A stretch of 16,593 bases of DNA, from contig JAMCTB010000129.1 of the NCBI GenBank assembly GCA_023380955.1, positions 1 to 16,593 on the forward strand, read 5' to 3'. The translations under genes were made by a program, and so were the position numbers. Position 1 is the first letter of the stretch, and each line of letters starts with the position of its first letter. Source of the stretch: Chloroflexota bacterium (GTDB lineage Bacteria > Chloroflexota > UBA6077). This document shows positions 1 through 7,519 of the stretch, in pieces. The notes under the pieces are model-generated. The model did not search any database and had not been told where the DNA came from. It was given only the letters and a program-made list of their open reading frames with translations.

Positions 1-220
1 CCGGCGATTGGCCAACCAGCATAGGCGCCAGGTCGCGATCGATCAGAGCCTGGATGGCCCGGCCTCCTCGACCGATGGTGTAGGCGTAGCCGTGGCCCAC
101 CAGACCCCCGGCGTACAGCTTCATGGTGATCAGCTCCTCGGTATCGATGGTCCCGTGGCCCGCGTCTCCCGAGGACTCCAGGGGCAGACGGTAGTAGGCT
201 GTCTCTATCCGTTCGATCAT
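1..220 (-). CDS. Mandelate racemase/enolase-superfamily protein, N-terminal part (runs off window)
   Basis: Reading from the ATG at 220 towards position 1 gives about 73 residues of an enolase-superfamily N-terminal capping domain: it opens MIERIETAYYRLPLE, continues with ELITMKLYAGG, then the family-typical GYAYTIGRGG stretch and LAPMLVGQSP. The family abstracts a proton alpha to a carboxylate in a metal-dependent TIM barrel (racemases, sugar-acid dehydratases, cycloisomerases). The barrel and its Lys/His bases lie outside the window, so the substrate cannot be assigned. The ATG overlaps the TGA of the upstream histidine kinase (ATGA), so translation is probably coupled to the kinase. Family membership is fairly sure; the specific activity is unknown. 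Confidence 0.75.
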   Translation of the reverse strand, partial: MIERIETAYYRLPLESSGDAGHGTIDTEELITMKLYAGGLVGHGYAYTIGRGGRAIQALIDRDLAPMLVGQSP

Positions 221-2769
221 CGGTCCATCCTTCTATCTAGTTCCTCTCGCACCGCTCGGGCCAACTCCTCCAGGGTCACCGGCTTCCGCAGGTATCCTCC
301 AGCCCCCAGCCGCTGGGCCTCTCGCACCCGATCCGACTCGGCAAACCCGGATACCACGATGGCCGGCTGCCCGGGCCGAAGCTCGAGAGCCCGCTGGTAG
401 GTCTCGGCACCATCCATGCCCCCCGGCATGATCATGTCCAGGATCAACAGCTCCACATGGTAGTTCTGAAGGTAATCCAGCGCCTCCTCACCGCTCGCCA
501 CCGCCTCCACCTGATACCCCAGCGTCTGCAGCAGCTCCCGCGCTACCTCCCGCTGCAGCCGGTCGTCGTCCACCACCAGCACCATCTCGCTCCCACCCTG
601 CAGCCCCTGGATCCCCTTCTCCTTCAACTCCTCCCGAGACACCGGCAGGTACACGCTGAAAGTGGTCCCCTTGCCCACCTCGCTCTCCAGGTCCAGGTGG
701 CCCCGGTGGTCCTCCACGATCGCCTGCACCACGCTGAGACCCAACCCGCAGCCCCTCCGGTTCGCCCTGCTCTTGGTGGTGAAAAAGGCGTCGAAGATCC
801 TGTCTCGGATCTCCGGTGCTATCCCGCTCCCCGTGTCGCCGACGCTCAACCGCACGTACTCGCCCAACTCCACCCGGTTGTAGTGGCCGAAGGGCCGGTC
901 CACGTACAGGTTCTCCGTCCTGACCGTCAGGGTGCCCGCGTCCTGCATCGCCTCACGGGCGTTGGCGACCAGATTGGAGACAACTCGGAGCAGTTGGGCC
1001 GGGGAGCCGGCCACGGGGAGCAGACCGGGAGCCAGTTCCAGGTTGACGGCCAGGCCGTCGGGCCGGCTGCCCATCTGCTCCACGGCCTGGCTCGCGATGC
1101 GGTTCAACTCCACCGGCTGCTCGTCGAAGTGGCCCCTCCTGCCCAGGGCCATCATGTCCTCGTTGATGTCGGCCATCTGCTCCGCCGCCTCCATCATGGC
1201 GTCGCAATACTGGGAGGCCGGGTGGTTCTCGGGCAGCTGCCTCTCGATCAGCTCGGGGTAGGCCGCCAACGGTGCCAACAGGTTGTTGAAATCGTGAGCT
1301 ACCTGGCCCGCTATCCGCCCCGCCGTCTCCAGCCGGTGCGCACGCAGCAGCTGCTCCTCCAGCTGTTTCCGCTCCGTTATGTCTCGGGCAATCCCCTCAG
1401 CCGCCACCAGCTTCCCGGCCTCGTCGAAAACCGGCACGAGCCTCTGCTCCGTCCAGAGGACTTGGCCGTCCCGGTGCCGCCATCGCAGGATCGAGGTCTG
1501 GGGACCGATCTCTCCCCGTTTCAACGCGGCCATCGCCCCTCGGTCATCCGGGTGCACGATGGCCGGCAGCAGGTCGGGATCGGCGTAGAGGGCCTCCGGA
1601 GTGTAGCCGGTCAGCGCGTGGATCGCGGGGCTCACGTAGGCAAACCGGCCGGTCCCGTAGTCGAAGCGGAAGATGAAGTCCTGGGCGTTTTCGGTCAGCC
1701 GGCGGAATCGGGCCTCACTTTCCTGGAGAGCCTCCTCGGCCCGCTTCCGTTCGGTGATGTCCCGCAGCACCACGACCTTACTCACCCCCCGCCCGCGCCC
1801 GTCCCTCAGCGGGGAGATCCGCACATCGAAGGTGCGCTGCCCTCCGTCTCCCTCCAGCACCATCTCCCTGCCCGCCTGCTCCTCGCCCGGGCTGTCGTCG
1901 CAGACCGGCCACTGGGGCCAGACCCGATCCACAGGTCGCCCCACCAGGCGGGACACCTCCCGACCCGCCAGCCTCCGGGCCACCGGGTTGAGGTCCAGGA
2001 CCCTATCCTCGGCGTCCAGCACCAGGAGACCGTCGCCCATATTCTCGATGATGGCCCCCCGGGACACCGACACGATGTCCCCCAACCGCAGTCGGGAGAG
2101 GCTCCAGGCAAAGGTGAGGCTGGTAAGGTTGAAGCCGAGGCCGGTCAGGTCGACACCGGGGAAGGGGTTGAAGCCCGTCAGGAACATCACGTTCCCCAGC
2201 CACGGGACGCAGGCAGCGAACAGCAGGCCGGGCGTCTGCCACCGGTAGAGGTGGCGAGATCGAAAGAGGGTCTGAACCAGGACGAAGGCAGCCACGATCA
2301 GCACCAGGTAGGAATAGGCCGTGTGGGCCCAGAACCCCGGGGCGTAGGTGAGCACCAGGGCGGAGAAGGAGCCGCTGGTATCCAGGGCAACCCAGCTCCA
2401 CATCAGCCCCAGGGATCCATTGGTGAAGATCATCAACTCGGTAGCCGCAGGCATGAGGGCCAGCAGGGCCAGGTTGCGGGGAGTGAGCCACCTGTCGTTG
2501 CCCGTGTACCGGAGGGTGAAGATCAGCCACACCGTGGGCACGGCGACCACGCCCCCCAGCATCACCTGATGCCAGAATACCGTCTTGGCGAGGTCGTCGC
2601 TCCCCAGTTCCAGGACGTAGGCCACGGCCCATTCGGAGCAGGCCAGCAGCAGCACCACCATGGTCCTGGCCCCCGGCACCCGAAGCCGGCCAATGTACAG
2701 GGCCGCCGCGACTGAGAGGGCTGCCGCTGCCCCGGCCAGGACGGTGTATGGGCTCTCTTGCCAGATCAC
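217..2769 (-). CDS. Hybrid sensor histidine kinase (7TM-PAS-PAS-HisKA-HATPase-REC)
   Basis: An 850-residue membrane sensor kinase. Residues 8-225 hold about seven hydrophobic segments resembling the histidine-kinase 7TM N-terminal domain. PAS-like domains follow at about 235-345 and 350-468, each ending in the PAC-like DITERK. The dimerisation helix has phospho-acceptor His492 in the VAHDFNNLL motif. The ATPase domain shows the N box around Asn603, DTGSGI (645-650) and GLGLSV (675-680). A C-terminal receiver domain (about 728-845) has acidic residues VVDDD, phospho-acceptor Asp778 in LILDMIMP and Lys829 in LRKP. No output domain is present, so phosphotransfer to another regulator or autoregulation is likely. 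The start is GTG at 2769, preceded by AGAGGT. It overlaps by ATGA the following enolase-family gene. The signal sensed is unknown. Confidence 0.93.
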   Translation of the reverse strand: MIWQESPYTVLAGAAAALSVAAALYIGRLRVPGARTMVVLLLACSEWAVAYVLELGSDDLAKTVFWHQVMLGGVVAVPTVWLIFTLRYTGNDRWLTPRNLALLALMPAATELMIFTNGSLGLMWSWVALDTSGSFSALVLTYAPGFWAHTAYSYLVLIVAAFVLVQTLFRSRHLYRWQTPGLLFAACVPWLGNVMFLTGFNPFPGVDLTGLGFNLTSLTFAWSLSRLRLGDIVSVSRGAIIENMGDGLLVLDAEDRVLDLNPVARRLAGREVSRLVGRPVDRVWPQWPVCDDSPGEEQAGREMVLEGDGGQRTFDVRISPLRDGRGRGVSKVVVLRDITERKRAEEALQESEARFRRLTENAQDFIFRFDYGTGRFAYVSPAIHALTGYTPEALYADPDLLPAIVHPDDRGAMAALKRGEIGPQTSILRWRHRDGQVLWTEQRLVPVFDEAGKLVAAEGIARDITERKQLEEQLLRAHRLETAGRIAGQVAHDFNNLLAPLAAYPELIERQLPENHPASQYCDAMMEAAEQMADINEDMMALGRRGHFDEQPVELNRIASQAVEQMGSRPDGLAVNLELAPGLLPVAGSPAQLLRVVSNLVANAREAMQDAGTLTVRTENLYVDRPFGHYNRVELGEYVRLSVGDTGSGIAPEIRDRIFDAFFTTKSRANRRGCGLGLSVVQAIVEDHRGHLDLESEVGKGTTFSVYLPVSREELKEKGIQGLQGGSEMVLVVDDDRLQREVARELLQTLGYQVEAVASGEEALDYLQNYHVELLILDMIMPGGMDGAETYQRALELRPGQPAIVVSGFAESDRVREAQRLGAGGYLRKPVTLEELARAVREELDRRMDR

Positions 2770-2965
2770 GAGGCTACCTCTTCATCCTTACCCCGCTCGA
2801 CCTGGTGGCGACTCTTCCTGGAGCGCCCTCCTTCGGTCGATGGCTGTCGCGAGACAGAGCTGCTGGATGCACGCATGCACACTTACTAAAATCGACCGCT
2901 TGCGCCGGTTTCTGTAGCCCCATGGCGGTGGCGGAAGCGCTAACAGGGAATTGCAGGATGGGGAC

Positions 2966-3130
2966 CTACCCTTCCCTGCAGGACGCCAGCGCCTTCTCGT
3001 CGAAGCGGAGGCCGGTGCCCGCCACCTCGGTGGGGCGGACGCGGCCGTTTATGACCCGCTGCGGCGTCTCCAGGTAGCGGTCCAGGGCAAAGGCGTGCTT
3101 CTCCAGGTAGACGGGGTTCCGGCTGGCGCA
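2966..3130 (-). pseudogene. C-terminal remnant of an enolase-superfamily gene
   Basis: An open minus-strand frame ending in TAG at 2966-2968 encodes about 52 residues including NPVYLEKHAFALDRYLE, then VINGRVRP and GTGLRFDEKAL. This resembles the extreme C-terminus of mandelate racemase-type proteins, where an NG-turn is followed by a PGxGvevDeeal-like segment. No start codon or N-terminal domain is present: similarity ends around 3125-3130, where the plus-strand CGNR remnant begins. I read it as the 3' stub of a gene whose 5' portion was deleted. The assignment is by motif memory only and is moderately uncertain. It lies upstream of the kinase, which is itself followed by another enolase-family gene. 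Confidence 0.5.
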
Positions 3131-3642
3131 CGGACTATCTTGGTGGTTAGGAGGAAGACAGCATTCTCTCCGACCTGGAGGCCCAACAGTTGCTGGAAGA
3201 GGCGGAGCGACGCCCTGACGAGGCAGTCTCCGTGCTGGAGCGGGCCATCGCTCTGCGGGAGGCGATCTTCCGCATCTTCTCCGCCGTCGCTGAGGAATCT
3301 CCGGCCGGAGAACTCGACCTGGCAGCCCTGAACGGGGCGCTGTCGACCGCCCTGGGGAGGTTGCGGATCACCCCCACGGAGAGGGGTTACGGCTGGAATT
3401 AGGTAACCAAAGGGGACGAGTTGGACCGAATGCTGTGGCCCGTGGCCCGGTCAGCCGGAGAGTTGTTGACCTCCAGCGAGCTTGGTCGGGTCCGGAAGTG
3501 CGCGGGGTACCCCTGTGGCAGGCTCTTCCTGGACACCAGCCGGAACCAGAGCCGGCGCTGGTGCGATATGAAGAGCTGCGGCAACCTGGCCAAGGCCCGC
3601 AGGCACTACGCGCGGATCCGAGCCGGGACGCGGATCCCATGA
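3130..3642 (+). pseudogene. CGNR zinc-finger (ABATE-like) protein, broken by two in-frame TAG codons
   Basis: One continuous plus-strand frame shows an ABATE/CGNR-type stress-associated transcription factor interrupted by TAG at 3148-3150 and 3400-3402. Between the stops are helices typical of the domain (ERRPDEAVSVLERA, ALREAIFRIFSAV). After the second stop come [18 protein letters not shown], the cysteines CAGYPC and CDMKSC of the zinc finger, and FLDTSRN/RRWC. The second TAG falls in [16 protein letters not shown], where relatives usually have a W-x-W pattern, so TGG to TAG is the simplest change; the first also sits near the usual Asp-Leu-Val-Ala-Trp tryptophan. The name-giving CGNR reads CGNL. 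The N-terminal ~50 residues are missing. The last codons overlap the next gene by ATGA. A sequencing error is possible for one stop, less so for both. Confidence 0.72.
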
Positions 3643-4571
3643 GGGATTGGCGCACGAACCCTCGAGAACTGAATGTCGTTACCGGGGCCTTTGGCTTCAC
3701 GGGCAAGTACATCACCCGCCGCCTCCTCGACCGGGGGAGAGACGTCTTGACCCTCACCGGGCATCCGGGTCGCGAGAACCCCTTCGGTGACCGAGTGAGC
3801 GTTGCCCCCTTCAGCTTCGACAACCCCGAGGCGTTGACGAGGGCGATGAGGGGAGCATCGGTTCTGTTCAACACCTACTGGGTTCGCTTTTCCTACGGCC
3901 GGACCACCTACCAGTCTGCCATCGACAACACGAGGACCCTCATTCGGGCTGCCAGGGAAGCCAGCGTGCGACGGGTCGTGCACATCAGCATCACGAACGC
4001 CTCCATGGATTCGACCCTACCCTACTTCCGAGGGAAGGGGATCGTGGAGGAGATCGTGATGGACTCCGGCATGTCGTACGCCATCATAAGGCCCACCGTG
4101 ATCTTCGGGACCGAGGGCATTCTCATCAACAACATCGCCTGGCTTCTCCGGCGATTTCCGCTCTTCACCATTCCGGGGTCAGGTGACTACCGGCTTCAAC
4201 CTGTGTACGTGGAGGATGTGGCGGACATAGCCGTCCGTGCAGCCGACGGCATCGACAACCTCGTTGGCGTCGCCGTCGGCCCCGAGGTCTACAGCTACAG
4301 CGATCTGGTGAGACTCATCGCGGCCACCGTTGGCAGTCGAGCGCTCCTCGTTCACCTACCACCGGGCCAGGTGCTCGCCCTGTCCGAACTGATTGGCTAC
4401 CTGGTCAAGGATGTGGTGCTGACCCGAGACGAAATCGACGGGCTGATGGCCGGTCTCCTGGTCTCCAGCGGCCCCCCAACCGGAAGGACTCGTCTGAGCG
4501 AGTGGCTGGCCCAGAACGCCGATCGTCTGGGTACCAGGTATGCCTCGGAGCTGGCCCGACACTACCGCTAG
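3639..4571 (+). CDS. NAD(P)-binding NmrA-like / atypical SDR protein
   Basis: A 310-residue Rossmann protein beginning [20 protein letters not shown]. The dinucleotide-binding glycine motif is TGAFGFTG near residues 15-22. [10 protein letters not shown] corresponds to the strand carrying the SDR serine, and YFRGK gives a Tyr-x3-Lys spacing. The downstream IIRPTVIFG and [14 protein letters not shown] segments are typical of extended/atypical SDRs of the NmrA and complex I NDUFA9-like (39 kDa) group. Such proteins act as redox sensors, reductases or assembly factors, so no reaction is assigned. The ATG at 3639 overlaps the stop of the decayed CGNR gene, implying an old operon. Longer upstream in-frame starts would run through the CGNR sequence and are not credible. 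It converges on the dehydratase gene with a 16-base gap. Confidence 0.8.
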   Translation: MRDWRTNPRELNVVTGAFGFTGKYITRRLLDRGRDVLTLTGHPGRENPFGDRVSVAPFSFDNPEALTRAMRGASVLFNTYWVRFSYGRTTYQSAIDNTRTLIRAAREASVRRVVHISITNASMDSTLPYFRGKGIVEEIVMDSGMSYAIIRPTVIFGTEGILINNIAWLLRRFPLFTIPGSGDYRLQPVYVEDVADIAVRAADGIDNLVGVAVGPEVYSYSDLVRLIAATVGSRALLVHLPPGQVLALSELIGYLVKDVVLTRDEIDGLMAGLLVSSGPPTGRTRLSEWLAQNADRLGTRYASELARHYR

Positions 4572-4587
4572 CGAGATGCCGCGGGGT

Positions 4588-5547
4588 TCACACCACCCCG
4601 AGCGCCTGCCTCAGCTGATCCATGGAGATGTTGCCGCCGGAGCAAACGACCCCGACCTTCTTCCCCCGCAGCTCGTCCCGTAGCCGATAGGCACCGGCCA
4701 GGGCCGCCGCTCCGGCCCCCTCGGCCAGGGTGTGGGCCCGCTCGATCATCCAGACTATCGCCTGCAGGATCTCGTCGTCCTTCACCAGCAGGTAGTCCGC
4801 CAGCCCTTCGTGGAGGATCGTCTGGGGCAAGGCGAAGCCGATGCCGGTGGCCAGCCCTTCGGCGATGGTGCGGTTGGGGGCTTCCACCGGCTTCCCCTGG
4901 CGCCACGACAGGTAGGCAGCCGGCGATGCCTCGGAGGAAACGCCGATCACCCGGAGGGAGGGATTGACGGTCCCGGCAACCAGACAGGCCCCCGCAGCGC
5001 CGCTGCCGCCCCCGATGGGGACGAAGATCACCTCCAGGTCCGGCTCCTCCTCCAGCATCTCCAGGGTCTCGGTAGCCACTCCCGCGATCAGCAGCGGCTC
5101 ATCGCCCGAGTGAACGTAGCGGTAACCATGCTGCCGCACCAGGGCCTCGCAGTGCAATCGGGCCTCGTCGAAGTTGGCGCCGTGGAAGATCACCTCGGCT
5201 CCCATGCCCTGCATGGCGGCCACCTTCCCCGGGTTCGCCTTCTCGGGCACGACGATCCGTGCCTGGACGCCGAAGAGTCGGGCAGCGTGGGCGACCGACT
5301 GGCCGTGGTTTCCCGTGGATACGGCGATGACGCCCCTCTGCCGCTCCTCCGGGCTGAGCTGCGAGACCAGGTTGATGCCCCCACGAACCTTGAAGGCGCC
5401 CACCGGCTGGTAGTTCTCCTGCTTGACGTACAGCTCCGCCCCGATCAGCTGGTCCAGCGCCGGGTAGCGGTGGAGCGGCGTGCGAGCCAGGTAGGGACGG
5501 ATCTGCCGCTTGGCCTTCAACACGTCTCGAAAAGTGGGTATCTCCAC
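4588..5547 (-). CDS. Threonine/serine dehydratase family PLP enzyme
   Basis: A 319-residue fold-type II PLP enzyme. Lys53 in PVGAFKVRGG is the Schiff-base lysine; STGNHGQ (77-83) is the substrate-contacting loop; GGGSGAAG (179-186) binds the cofactor phosphate; SGGN near the C-terminus contacts the pyridine nitrogen. It has no C-terminal ACT domain, so it resembles the short catabolic threonine dehydratase/serine racemase type rather than feedback-inhibited IlvA. It would convert L-threonine or L-serine to a 2-oxo acid plus ammonia, but related hydroxyaspartate dehydratases share these motifs. The start is GTG at 5547 with AAGGAG about nine bases upstream. It follows the hydroxyacid dehydrogenase by 63 bases on the same strand, so co-transcription is likely. 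Confidence 0.87.
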   Translation of the reverse strand: MEIPTFRDVLKAKRQIRPYLARTPLHRYPALDQLIGAELYVKQENYQPVGAFKVRGGINLVSQLSPEERQRGVIAVSTGNHGQSVAHAARLFGVQARIVVPEKANPGKVAAMQGMGAEVIFHGANFDEARLHCEALVRQHGYRYVHSGDEPLLIAGVATETLEMLEEEPDLEVIFVPIGGGSGAAGACLVAGTVNPSLRVIGVSSEASPAAYLSWRQGKPVEAPNRTIAEGLATGIGFALPQTILHEGLADYLLVKDDEILQAIVWMIERAHTLAEGAGAAALAGAYRLRDELRGKKVGVVCSGGNISMDQLRQALGVV

Positions 5548-5572
5548 GGCTCAATCTCCTTCGATTTCTCCT

Positions 5573-5600
5573 GTCTCCGTTCGCTCCGTGTCTTCGCGGT
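5573..5600. repeat. Degenerate copy of a dispersed GAAGACAC-type repeat
   Basis: On the minus strand the gap between dehydrogenase and dehydratase reads ACCGCGAAGACACGGAGCG, followed by AACGGAGAC. This matches, with changes, the ACCAC(A/G)AAGACACGAAGAC core found at 15758-15824. It lies wholly between genes, just upstream of the dehydratase ribosome binding site. I know such direct repeats as common dispersed intergenic elements in some environmental bacterial genomes; their function is unknown. Confidence 0.5.
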
Positions 5601-5610
5601 AGAGAAGCGC

Positions 5611-6576
5611 TTAGCCGAGTGCCGCCGGGTTCACCACGTTGGCGGGCCGGCCCTCGAAGAAGGCGATCAGGTTGTCCACCGGCATCTGCCGGAGCCGCTC
5701 CGAGGCCTCGGCGGTGACCCAGCCGGTGTGGGGGCTCAGCACGACGTTCTCCAATCCCACCAGGGGGCTGTCGGCAGGGAGCGGCTCCTGCACGAAGGCA
5801 TCCAGTCCGGCCGCCCCCAGCCGTCCCGAGGCCAGCACCTCGGCCAGCGCCTTCTCGTCCACCAGCGCCCCTCGGGCGCTGTTCACCAGGATCGCCCCCG
5901 GCTTCATCAGGGCCAGCTCTCTGGCGCCGACGAGACCCACGGTCCTGGACGATGCCCGAAGGTGCAGGGAGACGACGTCGGCGCTGCCGAACAGCTCCTC
6001 CAGTCCCACCAGGGTCGCCCCCACCCGCCGAGCCCGCTCCGGGTCGGGCGTCAGGCTCCAGGCCACCACCTTCATCCCGAAGGCTCGGGCCATCGAGGCC
6101 ACCTCCTGGCCGATGGCGCCCAGCCCGACGACCCCCAGGGTCTTGCCCCGCAGCTCGATCCCCTCCAGGTGGCGCCACTGGCCCGACCGGACCGCCCGGT
6201 CAGCCGTCGCCACGTGCCGGGCCGCCGACAGCATCAGGGCGAAGGTGAGCTCCGCAACCGAGACCGTGGACGCGCCGGGCGTGTTGGTTACCACGACCCC
6301 CCGTTGGGTGGCCGCCTCCAGATCCACGTTGTCGGTCCCCGTGCCGAGGATCGAGAGGATCCTCAGCTCCGGCAGCGCCGCCAGCAGCTCCGCATCGAAG
6401 CGGGAGTAGGCCCGGATGTTGATCGCGGCGGCAGCCCCCTGGAGACGATCGATCAGCTCCACCTGGTCCGCTGCCCTGGTCCCGAACAGCGCCACCTCGC
6501 CGTAGGGGGCCAGTCTCTCCAGCTCCCTGTGTCCCTGGTAAACCGGTGGGAAATCGTCGGGGATCACGATGCGCAC
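5611..6576 (-). CDS. D-2-hydroxyacid dehydrogenase (phosphoglycerate dehydrogenase-like)
   Basis: A 321-residue NAD(P)-dependent oxidoreductase interconverting a D-2-hydroxy acid and its 2-oxo acid. The Rossmann glycine motif is GLGAIG at 151-156. The catalytic triad is visible as Arg235 in NSARG, Glu264 in QEPLP and His283 in SPHTG. After the second Rossmann strand the sequence is VVAWSLTPDPERA, lacking the usual Asp/Glu that selects NAD, so NADP use is possible. It lacks the C-terminal ACT/ASB domains of long SerA enzymes, so a dedicated serine-biosynthetic role is not established. The GTG start at 6576 has GGAGG at 6583-6587 with good spacing. The PLP dehydratase follows 63 bases later; a shared hydroxy/amino-acid pathway is an inference. 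Confidence 0.88.
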   Translation of the reverse strand: MRIVIPDDFPPVYQGHRELERLAPYGEVALFGTRAADQVELIDRLQGAAAAINIRAYSRFDAELLAALPELRILSILGTGTDNVDLEAATQRGVVVTNTPGASTVSVAELTFALMLSAARHVATADRAVRSGQWRHLEGIELRGKTLGVVGLGAIGQEVASMARAFGMKVVAWSLTPDPERARRVGATLVGLEELFGSADVVSLHLRASSRTVGLVGARELALMKPGAILVNSARGALVDEKALAEVLASGRLGAAGLDAFVQEPLPADSPLVGLENVVLSPHTGWVTAEASERLRQMPVDNLIAFFEGRPANVVNPAALG

Positions 6577-6724
6577 GGCGAACCTCCGATATCTCTGTAA
6601 TCGTCGAAGCGGCCAGCCGATGATACATCTGCAGGCTCTCGCGAGCCAGGGTGAGGGTAGAGCCGGGGGCTTTGCCCTGGAAGGCCGTGGCGGTGCCGAT
6701 CACGCCCCCGCCCTGACCCGTTCG

Positions 6725-7234
6725 CTACGACTGCGGTATCGGGCTGGGCGCCGTGAGTATGCGGACCTTGCTGGCCAGCACCGAGTTGGAGCCCCCGGCC
6801 GTGCCGCCGGCCTGGATTACCACCCCTGGCTTCACGTCCTGGAGGGTCCTGGGGCTTCCATCGGCAGCCTCGACCTGGGTCTTATCAGTGAGTGCTACGG
6901 ATTCCAGACCGTGCACCGGCTCTACCAGGGTGATGACCCGGGCGCTGGCATCCACCTCCCGCACCTGGCCGGTGATGACCAGCTGCCCGATGGGGCCACC
7001 GGCACCGGTAGGGGTGGGCGGCCGGGTGGGAATGGGCCTCGTCGGCTGAATTCCGGCGACCTGAGTGGGCACGTTGGCGGGCAGAGGTACCACCGTCGCG
7101 CCTTTGGGCAGCGCCGTCGTGGACTCCGCCGGCGGGATGGGCCCACCCGAGCAGGCCGCCAGGGCCGTGGTAACCAGAAAGCCCAAGACGGCGAAGGCCA
7201 AACGAATCCTGTGCCCTGTAGTCGCCTCGATCAT
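6725..7234 (-). CDS. Small lipoprotein with DUF5666-like domain
   Basis: A 169-residue predicted exported lipoprotein. A basic n-region (GHRIR) and hydrophobic core precede the lipobox LAAC, with lipidated Cys28. Residues about 30-80 are a Pro/Thr-rich flexible linker. The rest (about 83-160) resembles DUF5666, a small beta-rich domain: GQVREVDASARVITL, then VALTDKTQVEAADG and LQDVKPGVVIQAGG. Its function is unknown. The ATG at 7232-7234 has a modest AGGA close upstream. It lies 148 bases upstream of the hydroxyacid dehydrogenase on the same strand, so it may be transcribed with it but is not tightly coupled. It is the last gene before the lower-GC island. Confidence 0.68.
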   Translation of the reverse strand: MIEATTGHRIRLAFAVLGFLVTTALAACSGGPIPPAESTTALPKGATVVPLPANVPTQVAGIQPTRPIPTRPPTPTGAGGPIGQLVITGQVREVDASARVITLVEPVHGLESVALTDKTQVEAADGSPRTLQDVKPGVVIQAGGTAGGSNSVLASKVRILTAPSPIPQS

Positions 7235-7519
7235 CTATCCTGATCAACCATCAGTACATGGTCCTTGGATAAGCTTGTCAATCGTTTTCAAGACCAGTGC
7301 CATGCCCGCTGCCAGAGAGCAGGTGGTGAGATGGGCGCCGACGGACAGAAGCCAGACTCGGCCGAATTGATGCTCGGATTCGGAACGGCGGCATCGGAGG
7401 CTCGTCCAACAGGCCAGTGGTCAAGCGCGACACAACGATCTTCGAATGATCGATCAACCGATGATGGCGTGCGTGCAGAGATCACTGAGGAGAACGAGGA
7501 CAATGTAAAACAGGATCCT
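7235..7519. other. Gap downstream of the methyltransferase; no gene seen
   Basis: These 285 bases separate the methyltransferase stop from the lipoprotein start. The sequence has lower GC than the metabolic genes to the left. Open frames on the plus strand run into the methyltransferase gene and have no recognisable content. I see no tRNA, convincing terminator hairpin or terminal inverted repeat. It probably contains the left edge of the transferred island and the lipoprotein promoter, neither of which I can place. Confidence 0.5.

Noticed and set aside
457..2715. Long plus-strand open frame (752 codons) opposite the histidine kinase
   Set aside because: Its translation is low-complexity Pro/Arg/His/Gln-rich without domains and is explained by the GC-rich kinase gene on the other strand.
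3148..3402. TAG recoded as tryptophan genome-wide
   Set aside because: The NmrA-like, SDR, methyltransferase, ATPase and binding-protein genes in the window all end in TAG at the expected length, so TAG is a real stop here.
4578..5640. Similar 3' ends of the dehydratase and dehydrogenase genes (GGGTTCAC near 4584 and 5628)
   Set aside because: The match is short, in different reading frames and in GC-rich sequence; chance is enough to explain it.
4732..6600. Long plus-strand open frame (622 codons) across the dehydratase and dehydrogenase genes
   Set aside because: It spans two well-supported minus-strand enzymes and their gap, and has no recognisable domain; it is a GC-rich shadow.
7340..7420. 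tRNA-like GGATTCGGAAC segment
   Set aside because: No cloverleaf arms or acceptor stem could be formed around it.
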